Assembly: GCA_008933015.1 (NCBI GenBank)
Contig: WBXH01000008.1
Location: 1 to 37,105, forward strand
Source: Verrucomicrobiota bacterium
GTDB lineage: Bacteria; Verrucomicrobiota; Verrucomicrobiia; Chthoniobacterales; UBA6821
Direction of reading: 5' to 3'
DNA length: 37,105 bases
Shown: piece after piece, positions 1 through 6,927 of the stretch
How positions within the stretch are numbered: position 1 is the first letter of the stretch
Layout of the letters: every line of letters starts with the position of its first letter
Position numbers and translations under genes: made by a program
Notes under the pieces: generated by a model
The model's database searches: none
Told to the model about the DNA's origin: nothing
Seen by the model: the letters and a program-made list of their open reading frames with translations, nothing else

Positions 1-579
1 CACGGGGAATTTGTCTTTGCTTCAGGAGCCCTGAAGTCCCTTGCGACTTCAATGATGAAGATTGCCAATGACCTCCGCTGGTTGGCATCCGGTCCCCGTT
101 GTGGTCTGGGTGAGATTTCCCTCCCTGAGAACGAACCTGGTTCCTCTATCATGCCGGGCAAGGTTAACCCGACACAATGTGAGGCTGTCACGATGATCGC
201 TGTGCAGGTGATGGGGAATGATTCGGCCATCGGTATTGCCGCATCTCAGGGTAACTTTGAGCTGAATGTGTTCAAACCAGTCATCATTCACAACTTTCTC
301 CATTCCGTCCGTTTGCTCTCAGATGCCTGCCATTCCTTCACTGAACACTGTATCGTCGGCATTGAGGTCAATCGAGAGACTATTGCCGGCTATGTGGAGA
401 ATTCCCTGATGCTTGTGACGGCTCTGAATCCACACATTGGATATGATAAAGCCGCACAGATTGCAAAGAAGGCCCATAAGGAGAAGAGCAGTTTGAAAGA
501 TGCAGCCGTTACCTTAGGGTACCTGACTCCGGAACAATTTGACCAATGGGTTGTGGCGGCCTCCATGACCCATTCCTAG
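1..579 (+). CDS. fumC: Fumarate hydratase class II, C-terminal part (5' end outside window)
   Basis: Fumarase interconverts fumarate and malate in the cytosolic TCA cycle. The reading frame is open from base 1, so the gene starts upstream and only about 192 C-terminal residues are present. The fumarase/aspartase superfamily signature [11 protein letters not shown] lies near residue 50 of the visible part, and its flexible loop serine belongs to the active site. The following ECA-like stretch ([17 protein letters not shown]) and the C-terminal helical domain fit FumC better than aspartase or argininosuccinate lyase. The gene ends in TAG and converges on the next gene across 48 bp. Aspartate ammonia-lyase is the main alternative and is less likely. 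Confidence 0.9.
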   Translation, partial: HGEFVFASGALKSLATSMMKIANDLRWLASGPRCGLGEISLPENEPGSSIMPGKVNPTQCEAVTMIAVQVMGNDSAIGIAASQGNFELNVFKPVIIHNFLHSVRLLSDACHSFTEHCIVGIEVNRETIAGYVENSLMLVTALNPHIGYDKAAQIAKKAHKEKSSLKDAAVTLGYLTPEQFDQWVVAASMTHS

Positions 580-627
580 CCTCGTTAAAATCCTCCCCCG
601 TATCAACCCGGGATGATTCAGGACCAT

Positions 628-1527
628 TTAAACACTCCACCGATAACTCGTCCCGCAGGGAATCCGCTTACCATCCAATGTTCCCTCTAGGCCGAGGTTG
701 ATCGCGTCACAGGAGCCTCCGATGCGTTCCAATCTTTTACTGATGACTGCTTCCGGTGTTCCTCCTGCAAATGAGTCAATTGCTGAACCGTAGGTGTTTA
801 GAAGCAGAAAAAGAGGTTGGTCGGAGAGAACTTCTTGCGCGGCGTCGAGAAGGTAGGGGAGATGTTCAGAAAGCTTCCAGAGTTCACCTTTTTTACCACG
901 CCCAAAGGTAGGAGGGTCCATGATAATCCCGTCGTAGCGATTGCCCCGTCGGATTTCCCGCTGCAGGAAGGTGAGGGCATCCTCGACGATGTAATGGATC
1001 GGTTGTCCGCCGAGGCCTGAAATCCGTGCGTTTTCGGAGCACCAGAAGACCATGGCGCGCGCAGAATCGACATGTGTCACCGAGGCGCCTGCTGCACCAG
1101 CGGCAAGAGTTGCTCCACCGGTATAACCAAAAAGATTCAGAACTTTCGGGATATTATTGCGATGCTCACTGCCACTGATAAGATCAGTAATCCAGTCCCA
1201 GTTCGTGGCCTGTTCAGGAAAGAGACCGAGATGCTTGGATTTTGTCGGCTTGATCAGGAAGGAGAGTGATCCTCGATTCACGATGCAGGGATCGGGGATT
1301 GGAGTCTTCCATGACCAAGTTCCTCCCGTAGCAAGATCTCCGGAATAGCAGCCATCATGCGGAGGCAAAATTCCCGCATTCTGCCATGGCCATTTGGCTT
1401 CTGACTCGGGGCGTAGAATGGTAGCACCGTTCCAGCGCTCAAGGCGCTGTCCATACCCCGAGGCTAGAAGCTCATATCCCTTCCAAGATCGCTCTTCCGA
1501 TGTGTTCTTATCTTGAGGGGAACTCAT
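628..1527 (-). CDS. Class I SAM-dependent methyltransferase, RlmI/RlmK-like (23S rRNA m5C/m7G type)
   Basis: This 299-residue protein looks like a SAM-dependent RNA methyltransferase of the RlmI/RlmK(RlmL C-terminal) group. Visible signs are the SAM-binding motif NLFGYTGGATLAAGAAGA with a following acidic VDSA (motif II), and the catalytic-type motif DPPTFGRG near residue 204. It lacks the N-terminal PUA domain of RlmI, so the rRNA target is inferred only at family level. The ATG at 1527 is chosen because the N-terminus before WKGYELLASGYGQRLERW is short and family-like. It runs convergently to fumC and has no obvious operon partner. Confidence 0.75.
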   Translation of the reverse strand: MSSPQDKNTSEERSWKGYELLASGYGQRLERWNGATILRPESEAKWPWQNAGILPPHDGCYSGDLATGGTWSWKTPIPDPCIVNRGSLSFLIKPTKSKHLGLFPEQATNWDWITDLISGSEHRNNIPKVLNLFGYTGGATLAAGAAGASVTHVDSARAMVFWCSENARISGLGGQPIHYIVEDALTFLQREIRRGNRYDGIIMDPPTFGRGKKGELWKLSEHLPYLLDAAQEVLSDQPLFLLLNTYGSAIDSFAGGTPEAVISKRLERIGGSCDAINLGLEGTLDGKRIPCGTSYRWSV

Positions 1528-1572
1528 AATGATACAGATTGCTCACCCGCGATAATCTGATGCGGATACCTG

Positions 1573-1598
1573 ATAAAAAAGAGCAACACATCGTGCTG
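1573..1598 (-). terminator. Possible intrinsic terminator of the Nramp operon
   Basis: Read on the minus strand, a short imperfect stem (AGCAC pairing with GTTGCT, one bulged T) is followed directly by a run of six T. It lies just past the stop of the 74-residue membrane protein, where the transporter operon should end. The stem is weak, so this is tentative. Confidence 0.4.
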
Positions 1599-1612
1599 AA
1601 ATAAGGCGAAGT

Positions 1613-1837
1613 TTAGAATTTTGCGTGAAATGCGCTCCAGACCTGGTAGCCGATCAGAAAGATCATGAGGAGAACATAGAGGCGCAAGATCCAGAGCAGC
1701 GCCAAGGTGGTGGCCCCTAGTTTACGACGACCGAATAGAGGTTTCGTTGAAGCCAGCTGATCGGGCTCCAGGACTTCATGAATCCAAGCGTAATTGGCAT
1801 GTGATGATGTCATCGAGGTGGAGTCCGTGTTTTTCAT
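1613..1837 (-). CDS. Small single-pass membrane protein coupled to the Nramp transporter
   Basis: This 74-residue protein has no recognised family. It has a hydrophilic N-terminal half and one predicted transmembrane helix at about residues 41-64 (TLALLWILRLYVLLMIFLIGY), followed by a short tail. Positive charges (GRRK) precede the helix, suggesting an N-in topology. Its ATG overlaps the stop codon of the upstream transporter gene in an ATGA arrangement (bases 1834-1837), the typical sign of translational coupling. Inference: it could be an accessory or stabilising subunit of the transporter. No enzymatic motif is visible. Confidence 0.65.
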   Translation of the reverse strand: MKNTDSTSMTSSHANYAWIHEVLEPDQLASTKPLFGRRKLGATTLALLWILRLYVLLMIFLIGYQVWSAFHAKF

Positions 1838-3204
1838 GAAGTGGTAAGTAGGTGAGGAAAGATGGTCAGAATTCCATAAGCCAGTCCGGCAAGGATCAGA
1901 AAGATGGTGACGCCGATTCCAAAGACGTTTCCTAGGATTCGGTTGGCATGCTGACCCATGATCTCCTTGTCATTGACCAGTAGGAGCAAGAAAACGATCG
2001 CAGGAGGCATTGCAAGGACGGCGATGACATTCACGATGAGCGTGATAAAAACGAGAGGTGCATTTGGGATCAGCACGAGAAGTGCCGCGATGCCAGCCGC
2101 GGCAAAGAGGAAGGCGTAGAATGGTATATTCTCCTTCATCGGGCTGTTGATGCTGGCGGATCGTCCCGAGACTTCACCGAAAGCATAAGCTGAGGAGAGA
2201 GAAATGGTGAGGGCCGCCACGATGCCCGCCTCAAAGAGGCCGAGGGCGAAGAGACTGGCACCGATATTTCCGACATGTGGAATGAGGGCTTTGGCAAAAT
2301 CAGCACCTTGAAAGTTCGAGGCATCCACGTGGTGAGTGAAGAGCGGAACGGTTGCAAGCAAGGTGGCACTGGCTGCAACGGCGGCAAGAAGAGCCCCAAG
2401 AGCTGTGTCGACCCGTCCATGAGTGATGTCCTTAGGTGTGAGTCCTTTGTCAACAACGGCGCTCTGCTGGAAGAATAGCATCCAGGGGGTAACAGTGGCT
2501 CCTATATTTGACATGATGAGAAGCATGAATGCAGCATTCACACCACCGGGAAGAGGTCCCCAGGTGAAGAAGGCCTTCACGACATCAGAGGCGACGGGAT
2601 GTGCCATGACAGCCACGGGAATGAAGATCAGATTGAAGATGGCAAAGCTTAGGACAATTCGCTCCCAGGTCCAGTATCGCTGGGTCGCCACCGCAGCGAC
2701 AATCAGGAGAAAAGCACCCAAGACCGATACCGCAGCGGGGACGTGGAAGAATCCCAAACCGGCGCGAATCGCAATGAACTCCGTGACCAGGGTGAGTAAA
2801 TTTCCAAAGACGAGGTCGCCCATGGCAAACCATCCCCAGAATTTTCCGAACCGCTCATTGATCAGCTCCGCATGTCCCTTCTTGGTGACTGCTCCCAATC
2901 GCACAGTCATCTCCTGTACCACATAGGCCATTGCGAAGGTCAGTAAAATGAATGGCAGGAAGAATCCGATCCCGTAGGACGCTCCCGTTGTGGCATAGGA
3001 AATCATACTAGGACCGTCGTTCTCGCCGAGCATGACCAAGATGCCCGGGCCAAGGAGGACCCAGAAGAGCCTCATGGGTCTTCGTTCCTCACGATGACGC
3101 TTTACATGACGTCTATCTTCAGCGCGCTTGATATCTTCCTGACTTACTCGCGCTGCCTTTGATAAATTCAAGGCTGAGTCGTCCCGTTCATTCATTCCCC
3201 TCAT
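1834..3204 (-). CDS. mntH: Nramp-family divalent metal ion transporter (MntH-like)
   Basis: A 456-residue polytopic membrane protein (about eleven hydrophobic helices) of the Nramp family, importing divalent metal such as Mn2+ across the inner membrane. The first helix carries GPGILVMLGENDGPS where canonical Nramp has GPGxxxxxxxxDPGN. Helix 6 has GATVTPW in place of GATVMPH, so the metal-binding Met is replaced by Thr (about residue 239). Such replacements occur in a divergent Nramp subgroup that includes Mg2+ transporters, so the metal is uncertain. The divergent neighbour is MntR-like, which favours manganese. The open frame extends to a TTG at 3231, but that TTG overlaps the putative operator and predicted transcript start, so ATG 3204 (or 3195) is preferred. 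The N-terminus is highly basic. Confidence 0.85.
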   Translation of the reverse strand: MRGMNERDDSALNLSKAARVSQEDIKRAEDRRHVKRHREERRPMRLFWVLLGPGILVMLGENDGPSMISYATTGASYGIGFFLPFILLTFAMAYVVQEMTVRLGAVTKKGHAELINERFGKFWGWFAMGDLVFGNLLTLVTEFIAIRAGLGFFHVPAAVSVLGAFLLIVAAVATQRYWTWERIVLSFAIFNLIFIPVAVMAHPVASDVVKAFFTWGPLPGGVNAAFMLLIMSNIGATVTPWMLFFQQSAVVDKGLTPKDITHGRVDTALGALLAAVAASATLLATVPLFTHHVDASNFQGADFAKALIPHVGNIGASLFALGLFEAGIVAALTISLSSAYAFGEVSGRSASINSPMKENIPFYAFLFAAAGIAALLVLIPNAPLVFITLIVNVIAVLAMPPAIVFLLLLVNDKEIMGQHANRILGNVFGIGVTIFLILAGLAYGILTIFPHLLTTS

Positions 3205-3216
3205 TGAGTGTGAAAC

Positions 3217-3230
3217 TGACCGCGCGGTCA
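3217..3230. promoter_or_regulatory. 14-bp perfect palindrome, candidate MntR operator
   Basis: TGACCGCGCGGTCA is a perfect palindrome lying between the predicted -10 box and the preferred ATG (3204) of the Nramp gene. It begins about five bases after the -10, so a bound repressor would block the transcript start. The adjacent divergent gene encodes a MntR-type regulator, the natural candidate ligand. It differs from the E. coli MntR box, so the assignment is inference. Confidence 0.45.
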
Positions 3231-3235
3231 ATTGG

Positions 3236-3270
3236 ATTGTAGCCCATACTACAAAATACCCCCAAGGCTA
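3236..3270 (-). promoter_or_regulatory. Putative promoter of the Nramp operon with flanking TAGCC/GGCTA repeats
   Basis: On the minus strand, TTGGGG (plus-strand 3260-3265) and TACAAT (3236-3241) are separated by 18 bases. The -10 matches consensus at five of six positions and the -35 is weak. An inverted repeat TAGCC (3240-3244) and GGCTA (3266-3270) brackets the promoter. The half-site AAGGCTAT resembles the right arm of the E. coli MntR box, making it a second operator candidate. A symmetrical T7A7 tract (3274-3287) follows further upstream. Confidence 0.4.
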
Positions 3271-3403
3271 TACTTTTTTTAAAAAAAGCTCCGCGACTGA
3301 GCAAAATTCCGGTAATTCCATCAAGGACCAGTGGTTTAATTTTTTGAAGCATCCTAAAACCAATATCTTGCTGCCGGAAAACGAGGTGTCTCCTTCGTCC
3401 ACC

Positions 3404-3814
3404 ATGGAACACAGCGCCGCTTACCAGCGATTGACTCGGGAACAACATGCTCAGGAACGAGCTCAAGATTATGTCGAGGCAATTGCCGACCTGATCCAAC
3501 TCCGGGGTGAAGCACGCGCCGTTGATCTGGCAAGGAGTCTCGGGGTGACTCATGTGACCGTAATCAGCACGGTCGAAAGACTCATGCGTGATGGATTGGT
3601 TACCACGGAACCGTACCGATCGATTTTTTTAACCAAGAAGGGAAAGCTTCTGGCCGCTCAAGTGAAGAAACGACATGAAACAGTGATAGCTTTTTTGGAG
3701 GCGCTTGGTATTTCCCGCAGCGTGGCTCGAGCGGATGCGGAGGGAATTGAGCATCACGTCAGCGAGGAGACATTGGCGGCTTTTGAAAGATTTCTTGGAC
3801 TTGGAACTTCTTAA
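3404..3814 (+). CDS. mntR: MntR-type manganese-responsive transcriptional regulator (DtxR/MntR family)
   Basis: From ATG 3404 this is a 136-residue metalloregulator. An N-terminal winged helix-turn-helix (RAVDLARSLGVTHVTVISTVERL) is followed by the conserved dimerisation/metal-binding part, with GIEHHVSEETLAAFERF closely matching the C-terminus of E. coli MntR. The two His and nearby Glu of this motif are the expected metal ligands. The SH3-like domain of DtxR is absent, as in MntR. An upstream in-frame TTG at 3344 would add 20 unconserved residues; ATG 3404 or GTG 3386 is more plausible. It is divergent from the Nramp gene and probably represses it when Mn2+ is sufficient. Confidence 0.88.
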   Translation: MEHSAAYQRLTREQHAQERAQDYVEAIADLIQLRGEARAVDLARSLGVTHVTVISTVERLMRDGLVTTEPYRSIFLTKKGKLLAAQVKKRHETVIAFLEALGISRSVARADAEGIEHHVSEETLAAFERFLGLGTS

Positions 3815-3893
3815 CTAATGACGATAATCCTTTATTATCTGTTTTCTTCTTGAATAGAAGTGATGCTTTTTCTAGCTATTGATTTTCACGCAC

Positions 3894-4262
3894 ATGTCCA
3901 CTTTCAAGCAATTGGCATCCAAACTTGGCATCTCCGATAGGCAGTTGAGGCGGTATGCTGAGGCGGGTAAGATCACTGGGGTTTATACTACGAAAGGTGG
4001 ACACTGGCGGTTACGCGGACAATTGACTGATACCCGTGTTGAGCGTGCCCGCAAAGTCCTCAGGTTAACCCCATTGATTGCTCAAAATCGAAGGAAGCAA
4101 CATTTCAAGAGGGCTAATGTGTTGATCAAGGATGTTCAAAAACAGTGGAAGCAGACGTTTGAGCCTCCTAAAAAGAAAATTGCTAAAACAAGTAGTCTTA
4201 AATCTGGAAAAAATACTTCTGCTGATGGTGCCGTTCAAGGTGATCTGTTTTCACAATGGTGA
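3894..4262 (+). CDS. Small MerR-like winged-helix DNA-binding protein, orphan
   Basis: A 122-residue protein with an N-terminal MerR/excisionase-type helix-turn-helix: FKQLASKLGISDRQLRRYAEAGKI, then the wing TTKGGHWRLRG (residues about 4-43). The rest is lysine-rich and lacks an effector-binding or recombinase domain. It may be a nucleoid-like or excisionase-like regulator; the target is unknown. ATG 3894 is chosen over the upstream TTG at 3879 because the HTH begins at once after it. The gene and its flanks are visibly more AT-rich than neighbouring genes, which could reflect acquisition by transfer. It has no operon partner. Confidence 0.65.
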   Translation: MSTFKQLASKLGISDRQLRRYAEAGKITGVYTTKGGHWRLRGQLTDTRVERARKVLRLTPLIAQNRRKQHFKRANVLIKDVQKQWKQTFEPPKKKIAKTSSLKSGKNTSADGAVQGDLFSQW

Positions 4263-4375
4263 AATTAGTGACGAGACGTGTGCTTGAATAATGTACGGTT
4301 TTAAGTATCGGTAAGAGTAGCGCATTTTATGTTTTGTTCCCTTTTTTTGTAGTTTTCTTGCATACTTTTTACATA

Positions 4376-4392
4376 TTGGCCTAAAAGTTGCT
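4376..4392 (+). promoter_or_regulatory. Putative sigma-54 (-24/-12) promoter of rpoN
   Basis: TTGGC at 4376-4380 and TTGCT at 4388-4392 give GG (4378-4379) and GC (4390-4391) exactly ten bases apart, the defining spacing of sigma-54 promoters. Nine of the ten bases in the two core blocks match the YTGGC...TTGCW consensus or better. Transcription would start near 4403, just ahead of rpoN. A weaker sigma-70-like pair (TTGCAT 4358-4363, TAAAAG 4382-4387) overlaps it. This is a motif match only. Confidence 0.5.
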
Positions 4393-4426
4393 TGCAAATT
4401 TCTAGTGCGAGCCTTCCTCTTGAGGA

Positions 4427-5836
4427 ATGGCTGGAATGGAACTCATTGCAGGTATTGCTCAACAGCAGTCCCTCTCGCCACAGATGCAGCAGAGTCTGCA
4501 ACTGCTCCAGACACCTGTTGCGGAACTACGGCAGTTGGTCGCCGCTGAAATGGCTTCCAACCCTGTGCTGGAGGAGGTAACGCAGGCCCTAGAAAAGACG
4601 GAATCCCAGGAATTTGATGAGAACCCCGACAGTGATAACCTACGGGATCTTCGCATCTCCTCCTTGCAGGAAGAATGGCGGGATTACATGCCCCAAGCTG
4701 CATCCAATTCTTCAGGTTCATTTACCAAAGACGACGAGGATCGAAGGCGTTATCTTTTTGATTCCCAGGTTTCACGCGCTACTCTTCGTGAGGCAGTAAT
4801 TGCCCAAGCAGCTGGATTCCCGGAGAGTGAACGTGATTTGGTGGAAGCGATAGCTGGCAACCTCGATCATGATGGTTATCTTAGGATTCTCCCCGGTGAT
4901 TTGGCTGCGACCATCAATGTGCCCGAGCACGAACTGGAAACGGTGCTTCAAAAAATCAAACAATTTGAACCTCCCGGAATCGCAGCTTTTGATCTGACTG
5001 AATGCCTTTGCCTGCAGCTTTCAAGAAGGGGTGAGGGGAATGGCCTTGCAGCCAGAATACTCAGGCATCATCTGCAGCAACTTGCCCGTCACCGGTTTGA
5101 GGAAATCGCAAAGGAAATCAGGGTGCCCCTTGCCGATGTCGCAGCTGCTGCACGGCATATCGCGACGCTTGAGCCCAAACCCGGTCGCCCCTTTGCCGAG
5201 GCTGATGAGCAGGGAGTCATCCCTGACCTTATCGTTATTCCTGAAGGTGATGGATTTGTCGTCCGTCTGAACGAGGACGATCTCCCGAGGTTAAGGATCA
5301 GTAGTGAGTATAAGGACATGCTGGCCGGTCGTGGTGAAAATGAGGAATTACTTCTTTACCTCCGTGACAAGATCAGGGGGGCTCGGGTTTTTCTTCGCAG
5401 CCTCCAACAACGCCAGCAGACCCTGCTAGCCATCGGCAACCAGATTGTCGAAAGGCAGGAGGAATTCTTTCATCGGGGAGCTGAAGCTCTTCGTCCGCTT
5501 ATCATGGCCCAGATTGCGGATGCCGTAGGTCTTCATGTCACGACCATCAGCAGGGCAGTTTCAGGAAAATACATGGAAACACCGCAAGGGTTATTTGAAA
5601 TGAGGTATTTCTTCACTCCAGGTTTTCAGAATTCAGACGGAACTTCCGTCAGCAATGAAATGGTCAAGGAGGCAATTCGTGATCTGGTTGAACGGGAGAA
5701 GTCAAAAATGCCCCTAAGTGATCAGGATATCGTAACGAGACTTTCCGAAAGGGGACTTAAGGTGGCGCGACGCACGATTGCGAAATACCGTGAGCAACTC
5801 GGCATTCTTCCAAGTCATCTCCGTAAATCCTACTGA
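4427..5836 (+). CDS. rpoN: RNA polymerase sigma-54 factor RpoN
   Basis: Sigma-54 directs RNA polymerase to -24/-12 promoters and needs an enhancer-binding ATPase to open them. The protein (469 residues) shows region I (QQQSLSPQMQQSLQLLQTPVAELRQLV), the core-binding domain after an acidic linker, the helix-turn-helix (DAVGLHVTTISRAVSGKYMETPQG), and the C-terminal RpoN box ARRTIAKYRE (about residues 447-456). A second ATG at 4436 has better spacing (ten bases) from the GAGG at 4422-4425 and may be the true start. Mrp follows after 11 bp, so the two are probably cotranscribed. No bEBP partner is seen in the window. Confidence 0.95.
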   Translation: MAGMELIAGIAQQQSLSPQMQQSLQLLQTPVAELRQLVAAEMASNPVLEEVTQALEKTESQEFDENPDSDNLRDLRISSLQEEWRDYMPQAASNSSGSFTKDDEDRRRYLFDSQVSRATLREAVIAQAAGFPESERDLVEAIAGNLDHDGYLRILPGDLAATINVPEHELETVLQKIKQFEPPGIAAFDLTECLCLQLSRRGEGNGLAARILRHHLQQLARHRFEEIAKEIRVPLADVAAAARHIATLEPKPGRPFAEADEQGVIPDLIVIPEGDGFVVRLNEDDLPRLRISSEYKDMLAGRGENEELLLYLRDKIRGARVFLRSLQQRQQTLLAIGNQIVERQEEFFHRGAEALRPLIMAQIADAVGLHVTTISRAVSGKYMETPQGLFEMRYFFTPGFQNSDGTSVSNEMVKEAIRDLVEREKSKMPLSDQDIVTRLSERGLKVARRTIAKYREQLGILPSHLRKSY

Positions 5837-5847
5837 TACAACAAATC

Positions 5848-6885
5848 ATGAAAAACACCCTTTCAGAACACGAAATCAGGGAGGCCCTTTCCAATGTTCC
5901 CTATCCCGGATTCACTCGTGATATTGTTTCCTTTGGAATCGTCCGAGGAATTACCCTTGGGCGGGAGATAGTGATCCAGCTCGTTATTTCGACAAACGAT
6001 ACTGGCGTGGCGACGGAATTGAGGAATCGCGTCTTGAAGAAGCTCTCATCCCTTCCGGGAAATCTGCCATCCCGTGTCCTTGTCGACGTCCAGGTTCCGG
6101 TTCAATCAGCACCTCAGGGTGCTGTACCCATCGCTGGTGTGCGTCATGTCATTGCGATTGCTAGCGGTAAGGGTGGAGTCGGCAAATCAACCGTCTCGGT
6201 GAATCTGGCTGCAGCTCTCTCCCGGGAAGGACTCTCGGTTGGATTGTGCGATTGCGATCTCTATGGACCAAGCGTTGCCCTCATGTGCGGCGCCAAAGAA
6301 CGTCCTTCTGCAGACGAGCGAGGAATGATTCTTCCTCCTGAACATCATGGTCTGAAAATCATGTCCATGGGACTTCTTTTGGAGGACGACTCCCCAGCCG
6401 TTTTACGGGGTCCGATGGTGACCCGCTACACTCAGCAGTTTCTCCGCAACGTCGACTGGGGAAGCCTCGATGTGCTCCTTCTTGACCTTCCGCCGGGCAC
6501 GGGTGACATCCAGTTAACGATTGTCCAGACGGTTGCGTTAACGGGGGTGGTCGTTGTTACAACTCCCCAGGAAGTCGCCCTCATTGATGCCCGGAAAGCC
6601 GTCTCCATGTTTCAGAAAACAAATGTCCCCATCCTTGGAATCCTTGAAAATATGTCTTATTTCCAAGTCCCGGGCCATGAGACAAGGCATGAAATATTCG
6701 GTTCGGGCGGGGGAGTCGCGGAAGCCTTACGCCTTGGAGTTCCCTACTTGGGTGGGTTGCCGCTGGAGCCCATACTTAGGATTGCTTCTGATAATGGAAC
6801 ACCCTTGGTCGTGTCTGAACCCGAGATGCCAATTTCGCTGTTGATCCGTGAAGCCGCACGCTGCTTGTTACCCGTGATCAAATAA
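5848..6885 (+). CDS. mrp: Mrp/NBP35 (ApbC)-family P-loop ATPase, iron-sulfur carrier type, lacking CPxC
   Basis: Family members carry and transfer [4Fe-4S] clusters to apoproteins in the cytosol. An N-terminal MIP18/DUF59 domain (about residues 4-85) is followed by the deviant Walker A SGKGGVGKST (106-115), LCDCDLYGPS, and the LLDLPPGTGD motif. The C-terminal part has NMSYF...IFGSGGG and IPL-like PLEPILR motifs. The paired cysteines that normally sit between NMSYF and IFG (CPxC) are replaced by V274-P-G-H277. Those cysteines bridge the cluster in the dimer, so either cluster binding is different or the protein has another role. The gene lies 11 bp after rpoN. Confidence 0.88.
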   Translation: MKNTLSEHEIREALSNVPYPGFTRDIVSFGIVRGITLGREIVIQLVISTNDTGVATELRNRVLKKLSSLPGNLPSRVLVDVQVPVQSAPQGAVPIAGVRHVIAIASGKGGVGKSTVSVNLAAALSREGLSVGLCDCDLYGPSVALMCGAKERPSADERGMILPPEHHGLKIMSMGLLLEDDSPAVLRGPMVTRYTQQFLRNVDWGSLDVLLLDLPPGTGDIQLTIVQTVALTGVVVVTTPQEVALIDARKAVSMFQKTNVPILGILENMSYFQVPGHETRHEIFGSGGGVAEALRLGVPYLGGLPLEPILRIASDNGTPLVVSEPEMPISLLIREAARCLLPVIK

Positions 6886-6927
6886 CCCCTCAGTCCCTAA
6901 CAACGAGGCTGAGACCCTGATCATTGC

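Noticed and set aside
2423-2926. 167-residue open frame on the plus strand
   Set aside because: It is antisense to the Nramp gene; the product is low-complexity and unlike any known protein.
6886-6927. Bidirectional terminator between mrp and glk
   Set aside because: Only a 5-bp CTCAG/CTGAG pairing across a long loop and no T-run on either strand.
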